A stretch of 64,000 nucleotides of DNA from Asticcacaulis tiandongensis (lineage in GTDB: Bacteria > Pseudomonadota > Alphaproteobacteria > Caulobacterales > Caulobacteraceae): NCBI RefSeq assembly GCF_006475605.1, contig NZ_ML636837.1, positions 1-64,000 on the forward strand. Direction: 5' to 3'. This document shows, piece after piece, positions 1 through 8,266 of this stretch. The notes beneath the pieces are model-generated. The model saw only the letters and a list, made by a program, of their open reading frames with translations, ran no database searches and was not told the DNA's origin. How positions within the stretch are numbered: the first letter of the stretch is position 1; every line of letters begins with the position of its first letter. Made by a program: the position numbers and the translations under genes.

Positions 1-38
1 GACTACCGCCGCCTGCGTTTCCCTTTCCAATCTCACAA

Positions 39-48
39 TGTCAAAGAC
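39..48 (-). promoter_or_regulatory. boxA-like element in an rRNA leader
   Basis: Read on the minus strand this is GTCTTTGACA, close to the boxA antitermination element that precedes bacterial 16S genes (E. coli core GCTCTTTAACA). It continues leftward into an AAAGGGAAACGCAGGCGGCG stretch of the kind found in alphaproteobacterial 16S leaders. Together with the promoters to its right it suggests that a 16S rRNA gene begins beyond the left edge. The rRNA itself is not in the window. Confidence 0.55.
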
Positions 49-115
49 CCAAACAACCAGACCAGCCTAGCCGACCCGGCGAACAACTTATCCTAAGCTG
101 TCAGAAGGAGCGGCG

Positions 116-143
116 TATATAACCGCTATTTTTTTCCAGTCAA
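116..143 (-). promoter_or_regulatory. leftward rRNA-type promoter, proximal
   Basis: The minus strand reads TTGACT (138-143), a 16-bp spacer, then TATATA (116-121), followed by a GC-rich CGCCGCTC discriminator. An A/T-rich run lies just upstream of the -35, as in UP elements of rRNA promoters. It is the most promoter-proximal of three similarly built units pointing out of the left edge. Confidence 0.7.
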
Positions 144-222
144 GCCGTTTTATAAAAAACTTCTAAACCAGATCGCCTCAATTCTCGTCGTTGCCTCAGA
201 GCCTTTTTAGCGAAGAGCGGCG

Positions 223-250
223 CTTATAACCGCTCCAAATTCTCAGTCAA
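223..250 (-). promoter_or_regulatory. leftward rRNA-type promoter, middle
   Basis: The minus strand reads TTGACT (245-250), a 16-bp spacer, then TATAAG (223-228), with the same GCGCCGCTC discriminator as the proximal promoter and an A/T-rich upstream block. The repeated -35, spacer and discriminator show that the two promoters are duplicates of one unit. Confidence 0.7.
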
Positions 251-344
251 GTCCTTATTTTAAAAATGTTTTTCAACACCAAAACCAGAAACTTAACCCC
301 GCCAGATCCAACACCTCAAAGGCACCGTCTCCGCCAGAGCGGCG

Positions 345-373
345 TAACTACGCCCCACCCAACTCAGAGTCAA
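345..373 (-). promoter_or_regulatory. leftward rRNA-type promoter, distal, weaker
   Basis: The minus strand reads TTGACT (368-373), a 17-bp spacer and a weaker TAGTTA (345-350), then CGCCGCTC. The unit is more diverged than the two to its left but keeps the -35 and discriminator. The whole 1-430 stretch is explained by these promoters and the leader, and I see no gene in it. Confidence 0.5.
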
Positions 374-430
374 TCAAAGAAAATCACTTCCCCGATTCAG
401 TCCACAAGAAGTCCAAATAAGCCAGACAGG

Positions 431-862
431 CTAACCCGCCGCTATATATTGCTTGAGTGTATGGGCCTCATGTTCTGCCTGTGCGATCTTGGCCTTAACG
501 AGATCACCAATAGAGACGATACCAGCCAGACGCTGACCCTCCATAACCGGAAGATGGCGGATACGACGATCCGTCATACGCTCCAATAAGGAATCCACGG
601 TTTCACCCAGAGAGGCGACAATAACGTCCTTAGTCATAATTTCCTGCACGGGACGCTCAAGGGCGCTGGCACCATATTGTGCGAGCGCTCTAATGACGTC
701 GCGCTCCGATACAATGCCAACCACGCGCCCAAGCCGATCCGCCACAACAAAGGCACCGACCTTACGCGCATATAGAAGTGCCGTTATAGAAGACACTGTT
801 TCATCGGGCGTCGCGGTAAAGACCTGATGACCCTTGGCGTTCAGCAATTGATTTATCAGCAT
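431..862 (-). CDS. CBS-domain pair protein
   Basis: A 143-residue protein made almost entirely of two CBS domains (roughly residues 8-65 and 75-135). CBS pairs bind adenosyl ligands such as AMP, ATP or SAM and act as energy or redox sensors, either alone or on partner proteins. The repeated pattern 'VGIVSERDVIRAL' and 'LAGIVSIGDLVKAK' marks the end of each domain. The ATG at 862 is preferred because AGAGG lies six bases upstream; an in-frame GTG at 868 sits too close to it. It is a stand-alone single gene with its start facing the rhomboid gene and its end facing the rRNA promoters. The ligand and partner cannot be told from sequence. Confidence 0.85.
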   Translation of the reverse strand: MLINQLLNAKGHQVFTATPDETVSSITALLYARKVGAFVVADRLGRVVGIVSERDVIRALAQYGASALERPVQEIMTKDVIVASLGETVDSLLERMTDRRIRHLPVMEGQRLAGIVSIGDLVKAKIAQAEHEAHTLKQYIAAG

Positions 863-941
863 AGCCACCCTCTCCCATAGCGCTATACAACAAGAGAGGC
901 AGAATTACCCACAGGGAGCAGACTGACAAGCACTAATTTGA

Positions 942-1589
942 CTAAAATGTCAAATCTGCGTGAAAGAACGATTTGTGAAAGAGTTTAAGCCAGATGCCTA
1001 TGGTCAGAAGACCGAAGACATAGCCGAAAATATGCGCTTCCCAGGCAATAGGCCCGCTGCCCGGCGTTATAACCACAAAGGCCGACAATATATTGATAAG
1101 CCCCCAGGCCAGTGTCATACCTACCACACGTGGATGCGTTAATGGCAGGAGGTAGCCGCGCCCAAGACGGATAGCCGCCCCCATCAGGCCGGACACAGCA
1201 CCGGAAGCCCCAATCAGATAGACATAACGATCCGGATAGACCGCACAGTACATCAGGCCCGCCGCTATCCCACAGACTATATAATATATAAAGAATGAGG
1301 CGGCGCCCGAAGGTCCCGTACCAAAAGCGCGTGCCACACCGCTGGCGAAGGCCAGTGCGAAGAACCCGTTAAGCAGCGCGTGCCCCCAGTTACCGTGCAG
1401 AAACAGCGACGTCACCAGATTGTATGAGGTTGGCACAGAGAGCTGCGCCGGATTAAGGCCGAACAGATAGACCAGATGCTCATCTGTGCCAAAAGTGGAT
1501 TGCAGCGCATAGAGCCCCAAAATGAGCCCGATCAGCGTCATGGCTGGCCAGGGCGCGGTAAAAATAGGCTCTTTCACAGGGTGATTCAT
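942..1589 (-). CDS. rhomboid family intramembrane serine protease
   Basis: A 215-residue multi-pass membrane protein with the rhomboid signature: an HGNWGH segment near residue 65, the catalytic serine in GASG (Ser129) and the catalytic histidine in the AHIFGY segment (His186). Rhomboids cleave transmembrane segments of other membrane proteins within the bilayer. About six hydrophobic helices are visible, matching the basic six-helix bacterial form without extra domains. The ATG at 1589 starts just before the first helix; an ATG at 1628 would add 13 basic residues and has no clear ribosome-binding site. The substrate is unknown. Its 5' end faces the holdfast operon, separated by about 190 bp that holds the hfaA promoter. 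Confidence 0.85.
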   Translation of the reverse strand: MNHPVKEPIFTAPWPAMTLIGLILGLYALQSTFGTDEHLVYLFGLNPAQLSVPTSYNLVTSLFLHGNWGHALLNGFFALAFASGVARAFGTGPSGAASFFIYYIVCGIAAGLMYCAVYPDRYVYLIGASGAVSGLMGAAIRLGRGYLLPLTHPRVVGMTLAWGLINILSAFVVITPGSGPIAWEAHIFGYVFGLLTIGIWLKLFHKSFFHADLTF

Positions 1590-1721
1590 TACGGATTTTC
1601 GCTCTCTGGCCGATATTCGTAGCGGCATATAGACCACATTTAACCTTAAAGGACTGAATTTTAAGCCCGCATGCCACTTTTTCCTGAAAAATATACCTAA
1701 TTTTTAAGGTTCCGCACGAGA

Positions 1722-1738
1722 TTGGCACTCTTATTGCT
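1722..1738 (+). promoter_or_regulatory. sigma-54 (RpoN) promoter of hfaA
   Basis: The sequence TTGGCAC-TCTTA-TTGCT matches the -24/-12 consensus TGGCAC-N5-TTGCA at all but the last base, with GG at 1724-1725 and GC at 1736-1737. Transcription would start near 1750, about 33 bases before the hfaA start codon, and an AGGAG site follows. In Caulobacter many polar-organelle genes are RpoN-dependent. I see no convincing enhancer palindrome upstream. Confidence 0.7.
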
Positions 1739-1782
1739 TTCCCCTTTCAAGCGAAGGGGACTGCCCCCGACAGGAGTGTTCC

Positions 1783-2229
1783 ATGTCTTTTGGTAAAATT
1801 TCGGCCATCGCCCTCATGGGGGTAATGATCGGATCCGGTGTACAGGCCCAGTCGATGTCGACGGCATCGGCAGGTTTTGAGACCGGTTATGGCCGCGCAC
1901 GTGGCGCGGAAGAACGCGCCATCAACCCATCCACGCGCGATGCCAACGGCAATCGTCTGATGCTTGACGGTGTGATTGTGACGGGTTCGGACAATAGTGT
2001 TTATTCCCAATCGCGCACCTATGGGGCGGGCGATTCCTATTCCGGCGCAGGTGCGCTCGGCGGGGCCACGGCGATCGGTAACTATCTCTCGGTCGTGGTT
2101 CAAGGCAACTACAACACCGTGATCATCGACTCCACACAGATTAATAACGGTGACATCACCGCGACCAACAAGAACCAGACCGCGACTGCCGGTGCTGAAA
2201 CGGATATTACAGGAAGCCTAGCATGGTAA
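1783..2229 (+). CDS. hfaA: holdfast anchor protein HfaA
   Basis: A 148-residue exported protein with a signal peptide ending near residue 22 (VQA-QS). The C-terminal half carries a curlin-like Asn/Gln pattern ('VVVQGNYNTVIIDSTQINNG'), as in HfaA of Caulobacter, a cell-surface protein that helps tether the polysaccharide holdfast to the stalk or pole. AGGAG lies seven bases before the ATG. It is the first gene of hfaABD; its last codons overlap the start of hfaB by 7 bp (ATGGTAA), implying translational coupling. Length and composition fit the family. The assignment rests on both the sequence and the following CsgG-family gene. Confidence 0.88.
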   Translation: MSFGKISAIALMGVMIGSGVQAQSMSTASAGFETGYGRARGAEERAINPSTRDANGNRLMLDGVIVTGSDNSVYSQSRTYGAGDSYSGAGALGGATAIGNYLSVVVQGNYNTVIIDSTQINNGDITATNKNQTATAGAETDITGSLAW

Positions 2230-3275
2230 CCCCCAAGACAAGAAAATCTTTTGCCCGCACCCGCACAGGCCTGAGCCTGATTGCCCTGGCTGCCGGTGCC
2301 ATGACCTTAAGCGCCTGTGTGTCACCAACGGCTGGCCCAAGCGGCCTCTATGCCCGTCCTATCGGCAATGCGCCGGTAACTGCCAACCCGACGGCCTATT
2401 CTGACGCACTGGTCTGCCTTGGCACCTACGCCCGTCAGCACCGTCTGGCCTCGCCGCGTATGGCCGTTGGTCGGATTTCTGACTATACGGGTAAGGTCGA
2501 ATATGAAGGTGGTCGCAAGATCACGCAGGGTGCATCCCTGATGGCCATGACCGCACTGGCCAAGTCCGGTGCTCGTCAGGTCGAGCGTTTCGACACTTCG
2601 GTCTCCGAGCTTGAGCTGAAATATGCCAACAATAAGCTGATTACCGATGCCCCTATGGCCAACCCGCTTGAGGCCGGTGATTATCGCCGCATCATGGCCG
2701 GTCAGATTGCCGGTTCCGATTTCCATATCGTCGGCGGCATTACCGAACTGAACTACAATATCCGCTCAAGCGGCATTGATGCCTATGTCGGCGATGCCGA
2801 TCCGCGTGACACCAAGGGCATTTTCAACGGTCGTCTTTATGTGATGAACGTTGCCCTTGACCTGCGTCTGGTCGATACCCGCACGCTTGAGGTTGTGGAC
2901 GTCATTTCCTATCAGAAGCAGATTATTGGCCGCGAAATCAAGGCCGGTGTATTTGACTTCTTTAACGGCAACATCTTCGACATCTCTGCCGGTGAAGGCG
3001 GCCTTGAGCCGATGCAATTGGCGGTACGCGCCCTTATTGAACGCGCCACCCTTGAGTTCATGGCCAATCTCTATGGTGCTTCCGGCCCCGAAGTCTGCCT
3101 GAGCGCCGATAACGACTTCCTTAATTACGATGACCCGACCATTGGTCGCACCGGCGCTCTGACGCCCGCCTATGATAATCTGGAGCAGAACAATGCTGGC
3201 ACGCGCGAAGATCCTAACCGTTGGCACAATACTCGTAGCCGCTCCGGTTCTTCTGAGCGCAACAGCCGCTACTAG
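2223..3275 (+). CDS. hfaB: holdfast anchor secretion lipoprotein HfaB (CsgG family)
   Basis: A 350-residue outer-membrane lipoprotein precursor: a basic N-terminus, a hydrophobic stretch and lipobox LSAC with Cys32. The body follows the CsgG/HfaB family, with 'VGRISDYTGKVEYEGG', a conserved ER(F)DT segment and the 'HIVGGITELNYNI' strand. CsgG forms the outer-membrane pore for curli; HfaB is the matching component needed for HfaA and HfaD to reach the surface. It overlaps hfaA by 7 bp and hfaD by 83 bp. The C-terminal tail (last 35 residues) is polar and low in complexity, and it is the part that overlaps hfaD. Confidence 0.9.
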   Translation: MVTPKTRKSFARTRTGLSLIALAAGAMTLSACVSPTAGPSGLYARPIGNAPVTANPTAYSDALVCLGTYARQHRLASPRMAVGRISDYTGKVEYEGGRKITQGASLMAMTALAKSGARQVERFDTSVSELELKYANNKLITDAPMANPLEAGDYRRIMAGQIAGSDFHIVGGITELNYNIRSSGIDAYVGDADPRDTKGIFNGRLYVMNVALDLRLVDTRTLEVVDVISYQKQIIGREIKAGVFDFFNGNIFDISAGEGGLEPMQLAVRALIERATLEFMANLYGASGPEVCLSADNDFLNYDDPTIGRTGALTPAYDNLEQNNAGTREDPNRWHNTRSRSGSSERNSRY

Positions 3276-4446
3276 TCAGGTCGTTATCGACAACGTTCAG
3301 TTGGAATCCGGCGATATCTTCGCCAATAACCAGTTGGATGTCGTCGAGAACAATGGCCTGACGCAAGCCCTGACGACGGCGCATGGCAATACGGTGAGTG
3401 GCGGCAATAGCTTTGTCGACGCCACCGTCACCTCGCGTCAGACCCTTGAAGGCAATGCCAGTGCCCGCACGGTCATTAATGGCACAGCCGCGCCTGAGGA
3501 TTACCGCAGCTCTCTGGGCACCGGTGTGCATGTCACGACCCAGACAACGGGTAACTATGGGGCGCATACGGCCTGGCAGGGCAATGCCGTGACGGATACA
3601 CAACAGACCGTTGACACGGCCACTGTTCACGCCGGCACGCAGATCAATTCGGATAATAATTCGATTTACCGCAGCGGCGAAGTCAACACACTGGCCATCG
3701 CCAACCATCAGGCCTATCAGGTCGATCAGGGTCGTCTGGAAAGCACAGCCGTTCAGACATCAAACGCTGAAACCCGCGCCCGCACAGGTGTTGTGCTGCG
3801 CTATTCGCCGTCGCCTAATCTCTATACGGCCAGCGCAACCAGCAACAACTACACATCCAATAGCGATGATCGCGGATCGCAGGAACATGTAGTGACGCAA
3901 GACGTAACCGGTCGCACCGAAGCTTATGTCTCGGCCAATCTGGGCAACTCCTGGCACGTCGCCAATCAGTCTGCGGCCACCGGCAATAGTGTGAGCCTCT
4001 ATAATACCGGAGGGTCTCTGGTTACCGAAACGGCCCAGACCAATGAAGGTCAGGTGCAATCCACCAGCGTCATGACCGCCTATCAGTATGGCGAAGCCCA
4101 TTCACAGGCCTATGGCGTCGGCAACACTATGTCCGCAGGTAATGGCGATATCTATCTTAATATCGACAACAACCAGTTCAATTCCGGCCCTATCGATGTC
4201 CTGGCTTCGTTCGAAAGTCAGGGCAGCGGTTATGACACCTACGTCACCGCCGATGCCGTGGGCAACTCAGCCACGGGCTATGCCTGCGGCGACTGCCGCG
4301 CGGACATGACGGTCACCAACCGTCAGACCAATACCGCAGGCGTCAACGCAACCGCAGACGTTAGTGTAAACTCGGGACGCTCGATTGTCTCCACTGCCCG
4401 CGCAGTCGGCAATTCGGCCACCTATTATGTTACGGGCAACCGCTAA
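3193..4446 (+). CDS. hfaD: holdfast anchor protein HfaD
   Basis: A 417-residue exported protein with a signal peptide to about residue 28, rich in Asn, Ser, Thr and Gly, with recurring 'GN(S/T)V/A' and 'QTN' motifs typical of surface beta-structured adhesins. In Caulobacter HfaD is the third surface component anchoring the holdfast. The ATG at 3193 has GGAG seven bases upstream and lies inside the 3' end of hfaB in another frame, giving an 83-bp overlap. The hfaC (ABC ATPase) gene that follows hfaD in Caulobacter is absent here: the next gene is an M16 peptidase. Identification is from gene order plus composition. Confidence 0.82.
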   Translation: MLARAKILTVGTILVAAPVLLSATAATSQVVIDNVQLESGDIFANNQLDVVENNGLTQALTTAHGNTVSGGNSFVDATVTSRQTLEGNASARTVINGTAAPEDYRSSLGTGVHVTTQTTGNYGAHTAWQGNAVTDTQQTVDTATVHAGTQINSDNNSIYRSGEVNTLAIANHQAYQVDQGRLESTAVQTSNAETRARTGVVLRYSPSPNLYTASATSNNYTSNSDDRGSQEHVVTQDVTGRTEAYVSANLGNSWHVANQSAATGNSVSLYNTGGSLVTETAQTNEGQVQSTSVMTAYQYGEAHSQAYGVGNTMSAGNGDIYLNIDNNQFNSGPIDVLASFESQGSGYDTYVTADAVGNSATGYACGDCRADMTVTNRQTNTAGVNATADVSVNSGRSIVSTARAVGNSATYYVTGNR

Positions 4447-4452
4447 CAGCCT

Positions 4453-4477
4453 GTCTGAGATTTAACTTTATTCAGAC
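4453..4477 (+). terminator. weak hairpin after hfaD
   Basis: GTCTGA (4453-4458) pairs with TCAGAC (4472-4477) across a 13-base A/T-rich loop, just after the hfaD stop codon. There is no proper T-run, so it may be only a weak or factor-assisted terminator. Confidence 0.25.
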
Positions 4478-4524
4478 ACAAAACTTTGTAAGGGTCGCGT
4501 CCATATTTAATGGAGGCGGCCCTT

Positions 4525-7407
4525 ATGTTTTCGCGCAAACTGTTTGTTTGTACCCTTATAAGCTTTGCAATGGCCTCAACGGCCCTGACGCCCGTAAGCG
4601 CTTATAGCGCCCCTCCTGCGAAATCCACATTGGTTGCCGCGCCCAAGGGCGGGATTGAGTTCCCCCATGACCATAGCGACATAGCGCCGGATCCGGCCAC
4701 CCGTTTCGGTCGCCTGCCGAACGGTTTTACCTATATCATCTATCCCAACAAAACACCGCCAGGCGTGGTGTCCGTGCGTTTGCGTGTTGCCGCCGGTTCG
4801 TTGCAGGAATCCGATCAGCAACTCGGTCTGGCCCACTTTGTCGAGCACATGGCCTTTAACGGCTCAAAGAATGTGCCCGAAGGCGAGATGGTGAAAATCC
4901 TCGAGCGTCATGGTCTACAGTTCGGGCCGGACACCAATGCCTATACGTCTTTCGGCGAGACGGTCTATATGCTCGACCTACCGAAAAATGACGCGGAAAT
5001 CGTCGATACCGCCCTGTTCCTGATGCGTGAAACGGCGGGCAATCTGAACATGGATATTGCCGCCATTGATAAGGAGCGCGGTGTGGTTCTGGGCGAAGAA
5101 CGTGTGCGCGATACGCCACCGCTCAGAGCCTATGTCGATTTCATCAAGACCGCTTTCCCGAACCAGCGCCTGTCGAAACGACTGCCGATCGGCTCGGTGG
5201 ACACCATCCGCACCGCACCAGCTCAAGCCTTCGTCGACTATTATAATGACTTTTACCGGCCTGAGCTGACCACCCTGATTGTGGCTGGAGACATCAATCC
5301 TGATGAAATCGAAGCCAAGATCAAAGACCGCTTCACCGATCTTGAGGCGCGTTCCGACCGTCCGCTTCAGGATACGGATTTCGGCCCCTATACGCCTCTG
5401 CCCCTGACGGCACACAGCTATACCGAAGCGGGTTTGCGAAAATCCATTCAGATCAACTGGTTCAAACCGTTTGATGATCGCTATGAAACCCAGTCAGTGC
5501 TTGAGGAAACCCTGCTCGACAATCTCACCCTAAGCATTCTCAATCAACGCCTTGAGCGACTGGCCACCAGTGATACCGCCGAATTTATTTCGGCTGGCGC
5601 AGGTCAATCCGGCCTGCCGCACACCGCCGACAGCGTGTCACTGGCGGTTATTCCGAAGCCCGGCCGTGACCGTGAATCCTTTGAACAGGCCTTCACGACC
5701 TTGCGCCAGTTTGAAGCCTTCGGCGTGACTGACGCAGAAATTGAACGGGTTCTGAGTAACTGGGACGCCAGTTACGAGGCTGCGGCCAAGGGGGAAAACA
5801 CCCGCAATACAGGCAGCATTGTCAGCGGCCTGACCGGTGGCCTTGAGGATCGCAGCGTCTATAATTCGCCCTCTCAGGCGCTGGCATTATATAAACAGTT
5901 GCGTCCCAAACTGACGCGCGATGCGGTCAATGGCCGTGCCAAAACGCTGTTTGCCGGCGATGGCCCTATGATTACCCATACGGCAGACGACCTGAAAGGC
6001 TTTGACAAGCCCGCCATGATCGCCAGTTTCAATGCGGTGCGCAGCCTGGCCCTTGAGGCGCCGATAGCCGTTGAGAAAAAGGCCTGGCCCTATACCGATT
6101 TCGGACAAGGCTCGGCTCTGGTGAGCGAAACCCAGCTGGCCGATTTAGGGGTCACCCAACTCAGCTACGCCAATGGCGTCCGCGTCAATATCAAACCCAC
6201 GGACTTCAAGGATAACGAAATTCTGGTTTCGGTACGTTTGGGTAAGGGCGTTCGTGATTTCGGCACAGCCGATGCCGCCCCCATCACCGCCGCCAACTGG
6301 ACGGGCATAACCGATGGCGGTCTGGGGCAGCTTGAGGCCGAAGAAATCCGCGAAAGCCTGTCGGGCCATATCTACGGCACCAGCTTTAACATAGGTAATG
6401 ATGCCACGACCCTTTCGGGTACCACTACGCCTAACGATTTTGCCCTTCAGCTTCAGTATATGGCGGCTTTCCTGACCGATGCCGCCTTCCGTCCGTCAGC
6501 GTTTGAACGCATCAAAGGCCTGCTGCCTGACTATTATGCCAGCCTGTCGACCACCCCTAATGGCGTCTTCAGTCGTTACGGCAGTGTCATTTTGCATGGC
6601 GGGGATAAACGCTTCGGAATGCCGGAACCCTCAGAGGTTCTGGCGCTTGAAAATCAGACCCTGAAAACACTGGTTAGCGGCATATTCACCGGTGCTCCCC
6701 TTGAGATTACAATAGTCGGTGACATCACCCCCGAAGCGGTCAAGGCACAACTGGGTGACACCTTTGCCGCCCTGCCTCCGCGTCCTGCACCCGCCACAAA
6801 GGACATGTCTGCGGATGTGCGCTTCCCGCGTGACGGACTGCATCAGGTACTGACCCATCAGGGCCGTGACGATCAGAACCTGAGTCTGCTGGTCTGGCCC
6901 GCAACGGATTTTTACGCCAACATCCCCGAAAGCTATGCCACGGAGCTTTTGTCAGCGGTTCTGACCTTACATCTGACCGAGGAAATCCGTGAAAAACAAG
7001 GTGCGGCCTATGGCTCAACCTCAAGCGCCAGCCTGTCCGGCACCTTTAAGGACTTTGGTTACATCACCGCTTCGGCCACGGTCAAACCCGATATGGACCA
7101 GACCTTTTACGATTCCGTGGTCGCCATTGCCGAAGACCTGAAAGCCAGACCGATCAGCGATGACGACCTGCTGCGCGCCCGCAAGCCGGTGCTTGATCGT
7201 CAGGAGGTTCAGATCAAGACCAATGGCTACTGGCTCGGGGCCTTAAGCGGCATTCAGTCTGATCCGCGTCGCCTCGATAATATCCGTGAGCGCAAACAAC
7301 GGCTTGAGCAGGTGACGCCTGCCGAGATTCAGGCCGTCGCCCAAAAGTGGCTACAGTCTGACCGCCTGCTGCGCATTCAGGTGAAACCCGCTGAAAAGGC
7401 AGAATAG
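4525..7407 (+). CDS. secreted M16 family zinc metallopeptidase
   Basis: A 960-residue precursor with a signal peptide and two M16 halves, as in pitrilysin and PqqL-type periplasmic peptidases. The active half holds the inverted zinc motif HFVEH (residues 104-108) and the third ligand Glu184 in 'KERGVVLGEER', spaced as expected for HXXEH-X76-E. The C-terminal half contains the R/Y-type substrate-binding region ('EIREKQGAAYGSTSSAS'). It would degrade peptides in the periplasm. The start at 4525 follows GGAGG by eight bases; an ATG at 4510 is part of that Shine-Dalgarno region. It is followed by a strong terminator, so it is probably monocistronic or transcribed together with hfaABD. Confidence 0.88.
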   Translation: MFSRKLFVCTLISFAMASTALTPVSAYSAPPAKSTLVAAPKGGIEFPHDHSDIAPDPATRFGRLPNGFTYIIYPNKTPPGVVSVRLRVAAGSLQESDQQLGLAHFVEHMAFNGSKNVPEGEMVKILERHGLQFGPDTNAYTSFGETVYMLDLPKNDAEIVDTALFLMRETAGNLNMDIAAIDKERGVVLGEERVRDTPPLRAYVDFIKTAFPNQRLSKRLPIGSVDTIRTAPAQAFVDYYNDFYRPELTTLIVAGDINPDEIEAKIKDRFTDLEARSDRPLQDTDFGPYTPLPLTAHSYTEAGLRKSIQINWFKPFDDRYETQSVLEETLLDNLTLSILNQRLERLATSDTAEFISAGAGQSGLPHTADSVSLAVIPKPGRDRESFEQAFTTLRQFEAFGVTDAEIERVLSNWDASYEAAAKGENTRNTGSIVSGLTGGLEDRSVYNSPSQALALYKQLRPKLTRDAVNGRAKTLFAGDGPMITHTADDLKGFDKPAMIASFNAVRSLALEAPIAVEKKAWPYTDFGQGSALVSETQLADLGVTQLSYANGVRVNIKPTDFKDNEILVSVRLGKGVRDFGTADAAPITAANWTGITDGGLGQLEAEEIRESLSGHIYGTSFNIGNDATTLSGTTTPNDFALQLQYMAAFLTDAAFRPSAFERIKGLLPDYYASLSTTPNGVFSRYGSVILHGGDKRFGMPEPSEVLALENQTLKTLVSGIFTGAPLEITIVGDITPEAVKAQLGDTFAALPPRPAPATKDMSADVRFPRDGLHQVLTHQGRDDQNLSLLVWPATDFYANIPESYATELLSAVLTLHLTEEIREKQGAAYGSTSSASLSGTFKDFGYITASATVKPDMDQTFYDSVVAIAEDLKARPISDDDLLRARKPVLDRQEVQIKTNGYWLGALSGIQSDPRRLDNIRERKQRLEQVTPAEIQAVAQKWLQSDRLLRIQVKPAEKAE

Positions 7408-7410
7408 GCA

Positions 7411-7452
7411 AAACAAAACCCCCGCCTCGGAAACGAAGCGGGGGTTTTGTTT
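7411..7452. terminator. bidirectional intrinsic terminator
   Basis: AAACAAAACCCCCGC pairs with GCGGGGGTTTTGTTT around a short loop, giving A/T tails on both sides. It lies between the convergent M16 peptidase gene and the gene at 7472-8266 and can serve both. Confidence 0.9.
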
Positions 7453-7471
7453 AGACTAAGGTTTTTTGCGC

Positions 7472-8266
7472 TTACTGGACGAAGCCACCGACCCCACCGT
7501 CAAACACCATGTTCGACGAATAGGAGGCTGAGGATTGTTTGACGATCTCGCGTTGCGCCATATAGCTCTCGGTGGTCGTCAGTGTCAGAAGCTTAGTGCC
7601 TGCGCCGAATTTACGCAGCAGCGAGCGCTCATTACAGGCGCGGGCCGACTTCTGACGGCGGCATTCCAGACGACCGCCTTCGTGCCAAAGGGCATCGTTT
7701 TTGGCGCAGTCATAGCTCTTGCCATCGGCAATATATTGCAGGCGTGTACCGGCAATGCAGCGATAGACTTCGCCGGTATAGTTGCCATTGACGTCACGGC
7801 CACCAAAGACCTGTGAGGCCGGATGCGGCACACCCTTATCGTCAATACAGGATGCCTGAAGCAGCACTTCGCGGGTCACGATGCGTGAGGCTTCGTAGGA
7901 TTCAAAGCCGCGCTCTTCCGCGCCCTGTACATTCAGGCCCATGCTGGACGGGATGCCTTGCGCCTGTGACCAGTTGCCATAGCCGCCGCCATAATAGACC
8001 GCGCCGGAACCGGAACCGTTATAGGAACCGGGACCTGCGTGTGCATTGGCATTGGCGCGGACGTTCACGTTGACATTGACGTTGACATTGCCACCGCATT
8101 TACCGCCACCGCAGCCCGGCATGTTCGGCCCACCCGGATGCACCGGTGGTGATGGCGGAGGCGGAGGCGCACAACCGTTTGAACACTGAGCCTGAGCCAC
8201 CCCTGCGCCGCCAATGATGGCCACGACTGCCAGAGCGGCAAAAAAACTAAAAGGCTTCACGCGCAT
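7472..8266 (-). CDS. secreted protein of unknown function with Pro and Asn-Val tracts
   Basis: A 264-residue exported protein that I do not recognise. A signal peptide ends near residue 26 (AQA-QC). Then follow a proline run (about 34-41), a Gly/Cys-rich patch (51-58), an (Asn-Val) repeat at about 60-68, and a Gly/Ser/Tyr-rich linker. The C-terminal 150 residues look folded and hold eight or so cysteines ('QASCIDDKG', 'EVYRCIAG', 'SYDCAKN', 'RLECRRQ', 'SARACNER'), suggesting disulfides. The ATG at 8266 has GGAG six bases upstream. It is convergent with the peptidase gene. A cell-surface or periplasmic role is inference only. Confidence 0.75.
   Translation of the reverse strand: MRVKPFSFFAALAVVAIIGGAGVAQAQCSNGCAPPPPPSPPVHPGGPNMPGCGGGKCGGNVNVNVNVNVRANANAHAGPGSYNGSGSGAVYYGGGYGNWSQAQGIPSSMGLNVQGAEERGFESYEASRIVTREVLLQASCIDDKGVPHPASQVFGGRDVNGNYTGEVYRCIAGTRLQYIADGKSYDCAKNDALWHEGGRLECRRQKSARACNERSLLRKFGAGTKLLTLTTTESYMAQREIVKQSSASYSSNMVFDGGVGGFVQ

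Noticed and set aside
266-589. Possible 107-residue gene on the plus strand
   Set aside because: It covers the antisense of two rRNA-type promoters and the CBS gene end, has no ribosome-binding site and a low-complexity product.
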